DNA of 57,696 nt from an uncultured Roseburia sp. (lineage in GTDB: Bacteria > Bacillota > Clostridia > Lachnospirales > Lachnospiraceae), in assembly GCA_947088675.1 (NCBI GenBank), contig CAMUHN010000012.1, positions 1 to 57,696 of the forward strand, read 5' to 3'. The notes beneath the pieces are model-generated. The model made no database searches and had not been told where the DNA came from. It saw nothing but the letters and a program-made list of their open reading frames with translations. Shown one piece after another: positions 16,526 through 23,264 of this stretch. The stretch's first letter is position 1; each line of letters opens with the position of its first letter. The translations under genes were made by a program, and so were the position numbers.

Positions 16526-16810
16526 ATGTCACAGGAAGCATTGGGAATGGTAGAAACAAGAGGACTTACGGCAGCGATTGAGGCTGCGGATGCAATGACA
16601 AAATCTGCGGAAGTTACATTGATCGGAACAGAAAAGATCGGTTCCGGACTTGTTACGGTAATGGTGCGCGGCGACGTAGGCGCAGTAAAGGCAGCAGTAG
16701 AGGCTGGCGCTGCAAGCGCAACACGTCTTGGCGAGCTGGTAGCGCAGCATGTCATTCCGAGGCCGCATACGGATGTTGAGAAAATTCTTCCGGGATTTCC
16801 AAAGGCTTAA
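16526..16810 (+). CDS. pduA: BMC-H shell protein, PduA/PduJ-like
   Basis: A 94-residue canonical hexamer-forming BMC-domain protein: [68 protein letters not shown]. The KIGSGLV segment forms the hexamer pore. The ATG at 16526 follows GCGAGGA; an upstream in-frame ATG at 16490 lies inside the preceding gene. It is close to the BMC-H protein at 17328 in both protein and DNA sequence, a recent duplication or converted pair. Likely a major facet protein. Confidence 0.93.
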   Translation: MSQEALGMVETRGLTAAIEAADAMTKSAEVTLIGTEKIGSGLVTVMVRGDVGAVKAAVEAGAASATRLGELVAQHVIPRPHTDVEKILPGFPKA

Positions 16811-16816
16811 ACGCGT

Positions 16817-17173
16817 ATGGGTACATCATATGGACTGATTGAAGTTTCCGGCGTAGTTGCCGCGGTCGATTCTCTGGATGCGATGTGTAAAGCGGCGGGA
16901 GTAACGCTTGTCACATGGGAGCGCAAACTGGGCGGAAGACTGGTAACTGTGATTGTAGAAGGCGATGTTGCAGATGTAAAAGCATCGGTAGAAGCGGCAA
17001 AAGACCTCTGCAGGCAGAACAACCATATTCTGGCAGCATCCGGCGTCATAGCAGCTCCGAGCGACGAGATACGCAAAATGGTAGCATTAAGCGCCAAACG
17101 TATCCAAAAGCAGCTGGAAGAGAAGAAAGCACAAGCCCCTGAGAGTCAGGAAACGGACAGTCAAGAAAAATAG
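16817..17173 (+). CDS. BMC-H shell protein with charged C-terminal tail
   Basis: A 118-residue BMC-domain protein starting GTSYGLIEVSGVVAAVDSLDAMCKAAGVTL, with TWERKLGGRLVTVIVEGDVADVKASVEAAK and a pore segment KLGGRL differing from the PduA-like GSG pore. After the domain comes a helical, charged tail of about 35 residues (SAKRIQKQLEEKKAQAPESQE...), which could contact cargo or a cytosolic partner depending on face orientation. Its start lies 6 bp after the preceding stop, with no separate strong ribosome site, so it is probably translationally coupled. Confidence 0.88.
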   Translation: MGTSYGLIEVSGVVAAVDSLDAMCKAAGVTLVTWERKLGGRLVTVIVEGDVADVKASVEAAKDLCRQNNHILAASGVIAAPSDEIRKMVALSAKRIQKQLEEKKAQAPESQETDSQEK

Positions 17174-17327
17174 CAACTTCCGCGGAGTAAGCGGGATCAG
17201 AACAGAAAAAACAGGAATAAAAGCAGGCGGTGCGGCCGCTGATTGCAGCGCAGCAGACAGCTGAGCTGACCGGTACATAAGCGGATTGGCAGCCCTGCCG
17301 CAAACAGAGTGAAGGAGGAACTTTAAA

Positions 17328-17606
17328 ATGGCACAGGAAGCATTGGGAATGGTAGAGACAAGAGGACTTACGGCTGCAATTGAAGCAGCAGATACCATGT
17401 GCAAAGCAGCAAACGTAAATCTGGTAGGAACAGAGAAGATCGGTTCCGGACTTGTTACCGTAATGGTACGCGGCGACGTAGGCGCCGTAAAATCAGCAGT
17501 GGAAGCAGGCGCTGCAAATGCGGAGAGACTCGGCGAACTGGTAGCACAGCATGTAATCCCAAGACCGCACACAGACGTAGAGGGAATACTTCCGAAAATA
17601 AAATAA
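17328..17606 (+). CDS. pduJ: BMC-H shell protein, PduA/PduJ-like (second copy)
   Basis: A 92-residue canonical BMC-H protein nearly identical to the one at 16526 (shared [40 protein letters not shown] and [14 protein letters not shown]). It differs mainly in the second helix ([11 protein letters not shown] against [11 protein letters not shown]) and the C-terminal end. It has its own strong GAAGGAGG site after a 154 bp gap (17174-17327) in which I see no gene. Two such paralogues (PduA/PduJ) are usual in propanediol compartments. Confidence 0.93.
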   Translation: MAQEALGMVETRGLTAAIEAADTMCKAANVNLVGTEKIGSGLVTVMVRGDVGAVKSAVEAGAANAERLGELVAQHVIPRPHTDVEGILPKIK

Positions 17607-17620
17607 ATCATTCCAGATGG

Positions 17621-17645
17621 CAGAACCCGCCTTGCCGCGGGTTCT
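17621..17645 (+). other. Perfect 10-bp hairpin between shell genes and pduL
   Basis: CAGAACCCGC (17621-17630) pairs exactly with GCGGGTTCTG (17636-17645) over a six-base loop. The stem is GC-rich but no T-run follows. It may stabilise the 3' end of a processed shell-protein mRNA and lower expression of downstream genes. Confidence 0.6.
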
Positions 17646-17665
17646 GGATATAACGAAAGTGGCAG

Positions 17666-18322
17666 GTGAACAGGTTGGAAAAGCATGAAATAGAAGCATT
17701 GACCAGGATCATCTTATCCAGCATTCAAAGCGGAAAAGAAAAGGGGAACGGTTTTCTGGTGCCGGTTGGCGTAAGTAACCGTCATATCCATCTGACGCAG
17801 GAGGATGTGGAGACGTTATTCGGGCCGGGCTATCAGCTGACAAAGAAGAAAGAGCTGATGGGCGGTCAGTTTGCATCCAACGAATGCTGTACGATTGTTG
17901 GTCTGAAATTAAGGGCGATCGAGAATGTCAGAGTCTTAGGGCCTGTCCGTAAAGCGACCCAGGTGGAGATCAGCCAGACAGATGCGAGAAAATTAGGAAT
18001 CAGCGTGCCGGTACGTGAATCCGGCGACACAAAAGAATCCGCGCCGATTGCGATCGTAGGCCCAAAAGGCGCTATATACTGTAAAGAGGGCTGCATTATA
18101 GCGGCAAGACATATCCATATGTCTCCTGCGGACGCGGCAGCCTGCGGTGTAGGCGACGGCGACTATGTCAGCGTAAAAATGGACAACGAGCGCGGGACAA
18201 CATTCGACAAGGTAAAAATCCGCGTAGACGAAAGTTTTACATTGGAAATGCATATCGACACAGATGAGGCAAACGCAAGCGAAATTAAATGCGGCGACCA
18301 TGTGACGATTCTGAAACAATAA
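17666..18322 (+). CDS. pduL: Phosphate propanoyltransferase (PduL)
   Basis: A 218-residue PduL-type phosphotransacylase, converting propanoyl-CoA plus phosphate to propanoyl-phosphate and recycling CoA inside the compartment. It has two PduL domains, each with zinc-binding histidines: SNRHIHL (His40, His42) and ARHIHMSP (His149, His151). The N-terminal helix LEKHEIEALTRIILSSIQ fits an encapsulation peptide. The start is GTG 17666 or TTG 17675; neither has a textbook ribosome site and the three-residue difference does not touch the helix. A matching propionate kinase is not encoded here. Confidence 0.93.
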   Translation: MNRLEKHEIEALTRIILSSIQSGKEKGNGFLVPVGVSNRHIHLTQEDVETLFGPGYQLTKKKELMGGQFASNECCTIVGLKLRAIENVRVLGPVRKATQVEISQTDARKLGISVPVRESGDTKESAPIAIVGPKGAIYCKEGCIIAARHIHMSPADAAACGVGDGDYVSVKMDNERGTTFDKVKIRVDESFTLEMHIDTDEANASEIKCGDHVTILKQ

Positions 18323-18329
18323 GAAAAGG

Positions 18330-18358
18330 GTGTGTCTGAAAATATTTTTCAGACACAC
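18330..18358 (+). other. Strong 13-bp hairpin between pduL and the pentamer gene
   Basis: GTGTGTCTGAAAA (18330-18342) pairs perfectly with TTTTCAGACACAC (18346-18358) over a 3-base loop, with only TTT after it. It could act as a partial terminator or mRNA-stabilising element just before the low-copy vertex protein gene. Confidence 0.65.
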
Positions 18359-18390
18359 TTTGAAATGAAAACGAGAATCGAGGGACAGAA

Positions 18391-18657
18391 ATGATTATAG
18401 GAAAAGTAACCGGAAGTATCGTTTCAACCCGCAAACAGGATAACCTGATCGGCAACAAGTTTATGGTGATTGAGCCGATCCACACCATGAATAGTGAGAG
18501 CAGCCAGTTGGTGGCAATTGACAATATCGGGGCAGGCATAGGAGAATATGTTCTGGTGGCACAGGGAAGTGCGGCGCGCATCGGATGCGGGATGCCGGAT
18601 TCACCGATTGATGCTGCTATTGTAGGAATTATTGATGACATTGGAAAGTTGGTGTAA
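18391..18657 (+). CDS. eutN: BMC vertex pentamer protein (EutN/CcmL family)
   Basis: An 88-residue EutN/CcmL/PduN-family protein that forms pentamers capping the twelve shell vertices. Typical blocks: the opening MIIGKVTGSIVSTRKQ, LVAIDNIGAGIGEYVLVAQGSAAR, and the DAAIVGIIDDI end. Only about 60 copies are needed per shell, which may explain the strong hairpin placed before it. GGACAGAA precedes the ATG, a weak ribosome site that also fits low expression. Confidence 0.93.
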   Translation: MIIGKVTGSIVSTRKQDNLIGNKFMVIEPIHTMNSESSQLVAIDNIGAGIGEYVLVAQGSAARIGCGMPDSPIDAAIVGIIDDIGKLV

Positions 18658-18663
18658 GCGGTT

Positions 18664-19992
18664 ATGGAAATTGAAAAATTAAGTCAGATCCTTAAGGAGA
18701 ACGGTATCGTCGGGGCCGGCGGAGCAGGATTTCCGACTTACGGCAAGCTCTCGGACAAAGCCGATACCATCCTGATGAACTGCGCAGAATGTGAACCGCT
18801 CTTAAAACTGCACAGACAGCTGCTGAAAGAACATGCGCAGGAAATTTTGAAAGCATTTGCTTTGATTGCGGAGACACTTCACGTAAAAGAAGCAATTATT
18901 GGTATAAAAGAGGAATATAAGAGTACTGTTACCGCACTGGAAGAATACATAGGGGCGTATCCCGTTATGAAAATCCACAAGCTGCCGGGCGCATACCCGA
19001 TGGGGGACGAAGTTGTCTTAATCTACGAGGCAACCGGGAAAGTTGTGCGTCCGGGCGGGCTGCCGATCGAATGCGGCGTTGCGGTATTTAACGTAGAGAC
19101 ATTGTTTAACGTCTATCGGGCGGTTTTCGAACAGCATCCGGTGACGGATAAATGCGTATCGGTCGTCGGGGAAGTCGAGCGTCCGGTGACGGTGCGCGTG
19201 CCGATTGGCACAAGGATACGTGATGTGGTTGCAATGGCGGGAGCAATTACGACAAAACATCCGGTTTATCTGCTGGGCGGACCGATGATGGGAAATTTCG
19301 GTACGGAATACCAGCCTGTGACGAAGACGACAAACGCGGTGATCGTACTGCCGGAAGACCATACGCTGGTTTATCGCAAAAAACCGAATATTGCAAATGC
19401 GATTGCAAGAGCCGCGTCTTCGTGCTGTCAGTGCGAGACATGTACCGACCTGTGTCCGAGACATGCGCTCGGACATCCGATTGAGCCGCATCTGTTTATG
19501 CGTGCAGCGGCAAATCGTGATTTCCAGACATTGGAGCCGTTTATCAACACCATGTTCTGCAGTTCCTGCGGACTTTGCGAGCTTTACAGCTGCCCGCAGG
19601 GCCTCTCGCCAAGAAGCATTATGGCGCAGTACAAAAACGGGCTTCGCAAAGAAGGGTTAAAGCCGCCTTATGTTACGGCAGCTTCGGTCAATCCGGCAAG
19701 AGAGTACAGAAGAGCGCCGGAGGCACGGTTATCGGCAAGACTCGGGCTTGACGTATACGACAAAGACGCGCCGTTAGACGACAGGATACGCGGTGCAAAG
19801 GAAGTAAAAATTTTGTTGTCCCAGCATATCGGCGCGCCTGCAAAACCGGCTGTGAAAACAGGTGATCAGGTATCCTGCGGTACAATTGTCGGCATGTCGG
19901 GAGACGGTCTTTCTGTCAATATTCATGCCTCTATAGCCGGAACAGTGACGGAAGTAACGGATCATTATGTAAGGATTGGAGGGGAATCATAA
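18664..19992 (+). CDS. pduS: PduS-like iron-sulfur flavoprotein (RnfC-like)
   Basis: A 442-residue PduS/RnfC-type protein: GAGGAGFPTYGKL for NADH/FMN binding, a SLBB-like middle part (GVAVFNVETLFNVY...), and two 4Fe-4S motifs at Cys254-257-260-264 and Cys299-302-305-310. The C-terminal barrel-sandwich (VKTGDQVSCGTIVGMSGDG) is like RnfC. In B12-dependent Pdu compartments PduS was proposed as cobalamin reductase. With no cobalamin enzyme here, a role in moving electrons from NADH across the shell through the PduT-like trimer is more sensible. The next gene starts 3 bp on, supporting partnership. Confidence 0.9.
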   Translation: MEIEKLSQILKENGIVGAGGAGFPTYGKLSDKADTILMNCAECEPLLKLHRQLLKEHAQEILKAFALIAETLHVKEAIIGIKEEYKSTVTALEEYIGAYPVMKIHKLPGAYPMGDEVVLIYEATGKVVRPGGLPIECGVAVFNVETLFNVYRAVFEQHPVTDKCVSVVGEVERPVTVRVPIGTRIRDVVAMAGAITTKHPVYLLGGPMMGNFGTEYQPVTKTTNAVIVLPEDHTLVYRKKPNIANAIARAASSCCQCETCTDLCPRHALGHPIEPHLFMRAAANRDFQTLEPFINTMFCSSCGLCELYSCPQGLSPRSIMAQYKNGLRKEGLKPPYVTAASVNPAREYRRAPEARLSARLGLDVYDKDAPLDDRIRGAKEVKILLSQHIGAPAKPAVKTGDQVSCGTIVGMSGDGLSVNIHASIAGTVTEVTDHYVRIGGES

Positions 19993-19994
19993 CC

Positions 19995-20543
19995 ATGCAT
20001 ACAGCAATCGGAATGATAGAATTTAAAACAGTGTCGGCAGGTATCACAGCGACAGACCAGATGGTAAAAACCTCCGATGTAGAGATTATCGAAGCGCAGA
20101 CCGTCTGCCCTGGAAAATACATCGCACTGATCAAAGGCGATCTGAGCGCCGTAAATGCAGCCGTAGAGCGCGGAAAGACAACAAGGCCCGATCAGCTGAT
20201 CGACAGTTTTGTACTGGGAAATCCGGATGATTCCATTTTTCCGGCCATCTACGGAACCAGTCAGATAGAAGGCGTTAATGCGCTTGGCATATTAGAAACT
20301 TATGATGCGGCAGCGATTATCGAAGCGGCCGATATCGCCGCAAAGACAGCAATTGTACAGCTGATTGAACTTCGAATTGCAAAAGGCATGTGCGGAAAAT
20401 CCTATATGCTGATTACCGGCGAGGTTGCTGCCTGCGAATCCGCGATCGAAAAAGCAAAAAATTCTGTGGGAGAAAAAGGGATGTTTTTGGATTCTTCCGT
20501 TATTGCGCATCCGGATCCGCAGATTTGCAAAACCATAGTGTAA
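19995..20543 (+). CDS. pduT: Tandem-BMC (BMC-T) shell protein, PduT-like
   Basis: A 182-residue protein with two BMC domains (residues 3-85 and 95-182) that forms pseudo-hexameric trimers. Cys38 in AQTVCPGKY matches the position and context of the cysteine that holds a 4Fe-4S cluster in the central pore of Salmonella PduT. The second domain starts ALGILETYDAAAIIEAAD. Next to the PduS-like gene, it probably forms the electron conduit through the shell. The start is 3 bp after pduS, within GGAGGGGAATC. Confidence 0.92.
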   Translation: MHTAIGMIEFKTVSAGITATDQMVKTSDVEIIEAQTVCPGKYIALIKGDLSAVNAAVERGKTTRPDQLIDSFVLGNPDDSIFPAIYGTSQIEGVNALGILETYDAAAIIEAADIAAKTAIVQLIELRIAKGMCGKSYMLITGEVAACESAIEKAKNSVGEKGMFLDSSVIAHPDPQICKTIV

Positions 20544-20558
20544 AGGGATGGATTTTAT

Positions 20559-21329
20559 ATGCTGGCAGCGGAGAGAAGGACGCTTATTTTAGAAAAACTG
20601 ATTGATGAAAAAAAGGTTGTTGTCAGTGAACTGGGGGAGCTGTTTGGAGTATCGGAAGAAACGATAAGGCGCGATCTCGACAAACTGGGCAAAGAGGGAA
20701 TGGCAATCAAAAGTTATGGCGGCGCCGTTTTAAACGAGAATAATAACATTGACATTCCGTTCAGTGTCCGAAAGAAAAAGAATATGCCCGGAAAACAGAA
20801 GATTGCCTCGCTGATTGCAGGGCTGATTGAGGACGGAGACCATATTATTTTAGATCCGAGCACAACGGCCGTGTCGATTGTGAAATCGCTGCAGGACAAG
20901 GAGCGGCTGACGATTCTCACAAACTCAATCGAAGTACTTGTGGAACTTGCAGACACAAACGGATGGGATATTATTTCTACCGGCGGCACATTAAAGGAAA
21001 ACTATCTTGCGCTGGTAGGTTCCAGGGCAATGGAAGAGATCGCTTCGTATCATGCGGATAAAGTGATATTGTCCTGCAAGGGCATTGACATGCAAAAGGG
21101 CATTACAGATGCAAACGATTTGTTTTCTCAGGTCAAACAGACGATGCTGCACTCGGCAAGAGAAAAAATACTTGCTGTTGACTGTACAAAATTCGGACGC
21201 ATTGCATTTTCCAGGATCTGCCATTTTGATGAGATTGATCTGGTTGTGACTGATGTAAAGCCGTCGGAAGAATGGCTGAAATTTTTTGAGGAAAAGGGAA
21301 TCAGGTGCCTGTATGGAGAAGAAGGTTAA
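20559..21329 (+). CDS. DeoR/GlpR-family transcriptional regulator
   Basis: A 256-residue DeoR-family repressor. The N-terminal winged helix-turn-helix (residues 3-57) contains VVVSELGELFGVSEETIRRDLDKL and the wing IKSYGGAVL. The C-terminal part is a sugar-phosphate-sensing DeoRC domain (DPSTTAVSIVKSL, LTNSIEVLVEL, STGGTLKENYLALVG). Effectors in this family are phosphorylated sugars or intermediates, here plausibly rhamnulose-1-phosphate or DHAP. As the only regulator in the operon it is the best candidate to bind the CCACATAAA repeats before the diol dehydratase. Its last codons overlap the ParA gene start by 17 bp. Confidence 0.92.
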   Translation: MLAAERRTLILEKLIDEKKVVVSELGELFGVSEETIRRDLDKLGKEGMAIKSYGGAVLNENNNIDIPFSVRKKKNMPGKQKIASLIAGLIEDGDHIILDPSTTAVSIVKSLQDKERLTILTNSIEVLVELADTNGWDIISTGGTLKENYLALVGSRAMEEIASYHADKVILSCKGIDMQKGITDANDLFSQVKQTMLHSAREKILAVDCTKFGRIAFSRICHFDEIDLVVTDVKPSEEWLKFFEEKGIRCLYGEEG

Positions 21330-22113
21330 GACAATTGCGTTTGCCAATAACAAGGGCGGAAGCGGGAAGACGACGACCTGTGCAAATATCGGATACTCCC
21401 TCTCGGTTATGGGAAAAAAAGTTCTGCTGATTGACGGCGATATGCAGTTAAATCTTTCCCTGTCGTTTTTTTCGGAGGATGACGTTCTTTCCTTTGCAGC
21501 CGGCGAGAAAAATTTATATGATGCGGTAAAAAATCAGAAAGATCTGAGCGACTATATTTTACATACCGCCTACCCGAATCTTGATCTGGTTCCGTCGTCG
21601 ACACTGATGAGCGGAATCGAATATGAACTTTTTACCAAATGGCAGCGGGAATTTATTCTGAAGAATATTTTAAAGCCTGTGAAAGAATCCGGAATTTATG
21701 ATTATATATTGATAGACGCGCCGCCTACGCTTGGCGGATGGGTAATGAATATACTGTGTGCAGGCGACTTTGTCGTTATGCCGGTGGAGGCAAGCCCATG
21801 GGGGCTGTTTGGCCTTGCAAATATGTTTGAATTTCTGGAGGATGTCAGAAAGATCAACGAATCGCTGCAGCTATTGGGCATTGCGGTTACAAAAGTTGAT
21901 GTCAGGAAGAATTATTATAAACAGACATTGGAGATACTAAAACAGGAAGAAAATGTACATGTATTCGAGCATATGATACGTGTAGACAGCGAGGTGGAAT
22001 GGGCGCAGGACAACAGCAGGCCCATTATGGCGCATAAGAAGAGTGCACGCAGCGCGGGAGAATATATGGAACTTGCAAAGGAGATGGAAGAAAATGTCCG
22101 TAGGATCGGGTAG
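21313..22113 (+). CDS. ParA/MinD-family ATPase, candidate BMC positioning protein (McdA-like)
   Basis: A 266-residue ParA-type ATPase. The deviant Walker A NKGGSGKTT at residues 13-21 carries both the signature Lys14 and Lys19, followed by LLIDGDMQLNLS (Walker A', Asp38/Asp40) and YILIDAPPTLG (Walker B). It lacks the N-terminal helix-turn-helix of plasmid ParA, so it is the small ParA/Soj class that binds nucleoid DNA non-specifically as an ATP dimer. There is no parB, no parS-like sequence and no replication or flagellar gene nearby. It starts inside the DeoR gene and overlaps the next gene by 20 bp, so it belongs to the BMC transcription unit. By analogy with McdA of carboxysomes, I infer that it distributes this compartment over the nucleoid. 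ATPase assignment sure; role inferred. The start at 21313 is chosen because conservation begins there. Confidence 0.85.
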   Translation: MEKKVKTIAFANNKGGSGKTTTCANIGYSLSVMGKKVLLIDGDMQLNLSLSFFSEDDVLSFAAGEKNLYDAVKNQKDLSDYILHTAYPNLDLVPSSTLMSGIEYELFTKWQREFILKNILKPVKESGIYDYILIDAPPTLGGWVMNILCAGDFVVMPVEASPWGLFGLANMFEFLEDVRKINESLQLLGIAVTKVDVRKNYYKQTLEILKQEENVHVFEHMIRVDSEVEWAQDNSRPIMAHKKSARSAGEYMELAKEMEENVRRIG

Positions 22114-22519
22114 TATTAAAAGAGCGGCAAAAAAGGCAGCGGATTCCGCCGCAGAGACAGGGCAGGTTTTAGAGGAAGCGGCAGTGGAAGAGACAGTCAA
22201 AGAGGCAGAGACAGCAGAGAGCGGCAGTATAAAGTCGACCAGATCTGCTTCCGCGAAGACGTCAAAAACCACAGGAAAGAAAAAAACGTCGGCCAAATCG
22301 TCGACAAAAGAAGATAAAAAATCTTCCGATGTTCCGTTAGACGAAGAACCCAAAGAAGCATCTGCGAAAAACGGGAAAACTGTGACCGGTATATCGTCAA
22401 AGGAGACAGAGAGAGCCATCCCGACAGAGGAGGGAAAGCGGTTTATGGCTGACGAAGTGGCGAGGAGTACAAACGAGTCGTGCCAGCTGACACAGGAGAT
22501 GCCTGTTTATCTGTTATAG
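22094..22519 (+). CDS. Low-complexity charged protein, candidate adaptor (McdB-like)
   Basis: A 141-residue protein of extreme composition: Ala, Lys, Glu, Ser and Thr dominate, few hydrophobics, almost no aromatics until the C-terminus. Residues 1-50 (IKRAAKKAADSAAE, LEEAAVEETVKEAE) may form a charged helix. Residues 50-110 (KTSKTTGKKKTSAKSS...) look disordered. The last 12 residues, CQLTQEMPVYLL, are suddenly hydrophobic and resemble a short binding motif. McdB partners of McdA are likewise small, largely disordered proteins that link the ATPase to the shell, though they vary so much that sequence homology is not expected. The 20-bp overlap with the ATPase gene implies a pair. GGAGATGG precedes the ATG at 22094. 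Function inferred from context only. Confidence 0.7.
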   Translation: MSVGSGSIKRAAKKAADSAAETGQVLEEAAVEETVKEAETAESGSIKSTRSASAKTSKTTGKKKTSAKSSTKEDKKSSDVPLDEEPKEASAKNGKTVTGISSKETERAIPTEEGKRFMADEVARSTNESCQLTQEMPVYLL

Positions 22520-22564
22520 AGGATGCGATAAAAACAATAACAGAGCAGGGAAGCGATACAAGAT

Positions 22565-22593
22565 AAAAAAATCCGGCAATGCCGGATTTTTTT
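22565..22593 (+). terminator. Terminator of the BMC operon
   Basis: AAAAAATCCGGC (22565-22576) pairs with GCCGGATTTTTT (22580-22591) around AAT, followed by further T. It ends the unit that began at 7753, placing the ParA-like and charged-protein genes inside it. Confidence 0.92.
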
Positions 22594-22607
22594 ATAATTC
22601 TTTCCTG

Positions 22608-22636
22608 TTGCGAATCGGTCCAAAATGATTTACAAT
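22608..22636 (+). promoter_or_regulatory. Sigma-A promoter for the histidine phosphatase operon
   Basis: TTGCGA (22608-22613), a 17-base spacer, TACAAT (22631-22636). It lies right after the BMC terminator and about 50 bp before the phosphatase start. Confidence 0.65.
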
Positions 22637-22688
22637 ACGGATAACACATCCGGCAGGTAATCGTTGAACCCGAAAGGAGAGCAGGAAA

Positions 22689-23264
22689 ATGGGATTTTTG
22701 TATTTTGTACGTCATGGCCAGACGATCTGGAATGTAGAAAATAAAATATGCGGTTCCACTGATATTGCGCTGACGCCGCTGGGATATCAGCAGGCGGCGG
22801 AAACAGGAAAGAAACTGGCAGAACTTGGAATTAAGGCGGACGAGATCCTGTATTCCCCGCTTGTGCGGGCGGCCTGCACAGCGCGTGAAATTGCCGCAAT
22901 TACCGGGATACCTGCGCGTATGGAAGCGCGTTTAACCGAGCAGAATTTTGGAAAATTTGAGTCGACCGCGCGGGACGGGCTTGAATTTCAACAGGCAAAG
23001 CGGGAATTTGCATTGCGCTATGACGGCGGGGAATCTATGTTAAGGCTGGCGCAGCGCATCTATAATCTGCTGGATGAACTGAAAGAAACTGCGGACAGAA
23101 AGAATTATATCCTGGTGGCGCACAATGGGATTGCGCGTGTTGTTCACTCTTATTTTTATGAAATGACAAATCAGGAATATGCGGAATTTGGAATTGATAA
23201 TTGTGCCATACTAACGTATGAGTTTGACAGGCAGACACAGGAAAGAAAAGGAGAATTATGGTAA
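22689..23264 (+). CDS. Histidine phosphatase family protein
   Basis: A 191-residue phosphoglycerate-mutase-like histidine phosphatase. The phospho-acceptor motif RHGQT is at residues 8-12, the second arginine/glutamate region LYSPLVRAACTAREIA in the middle, and the late catalytic histidine in VAHNGIARV. The family covers phosphoglycerate mutases, cobalamin-pathway phosphatases and broad phosphomonoesterases; the substrate cannot be named. GGAGAG precedes the ATG. It overlaps the DegV gene by 7 bp, and the two probably share the promoter at 22608. Confidence 0.85.
   Translation: MGFLYFVRHGQTIWNVENKICGSTDIALTPLGYQQAAETGKKLAELGIKADEILYSPLVRAACTAREIAAITGIPARMEARLTEQNFGKFESTARDGLEFQQAKREFALRYDGGESMLRLAQRIYNLLDELKETADRKNYILVAHNGIARVVHSYFYEMTNQEYAEFGIDNCAILTYEFDRQTQERKGELW

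Noticed and set aside
21313-22113. Plasmid or chromosome partition system
   Set aside because: No ParB, no replication gene and no parS-like sequence; the gene overlaps the BMC regulator and lies before the BMC terminator.
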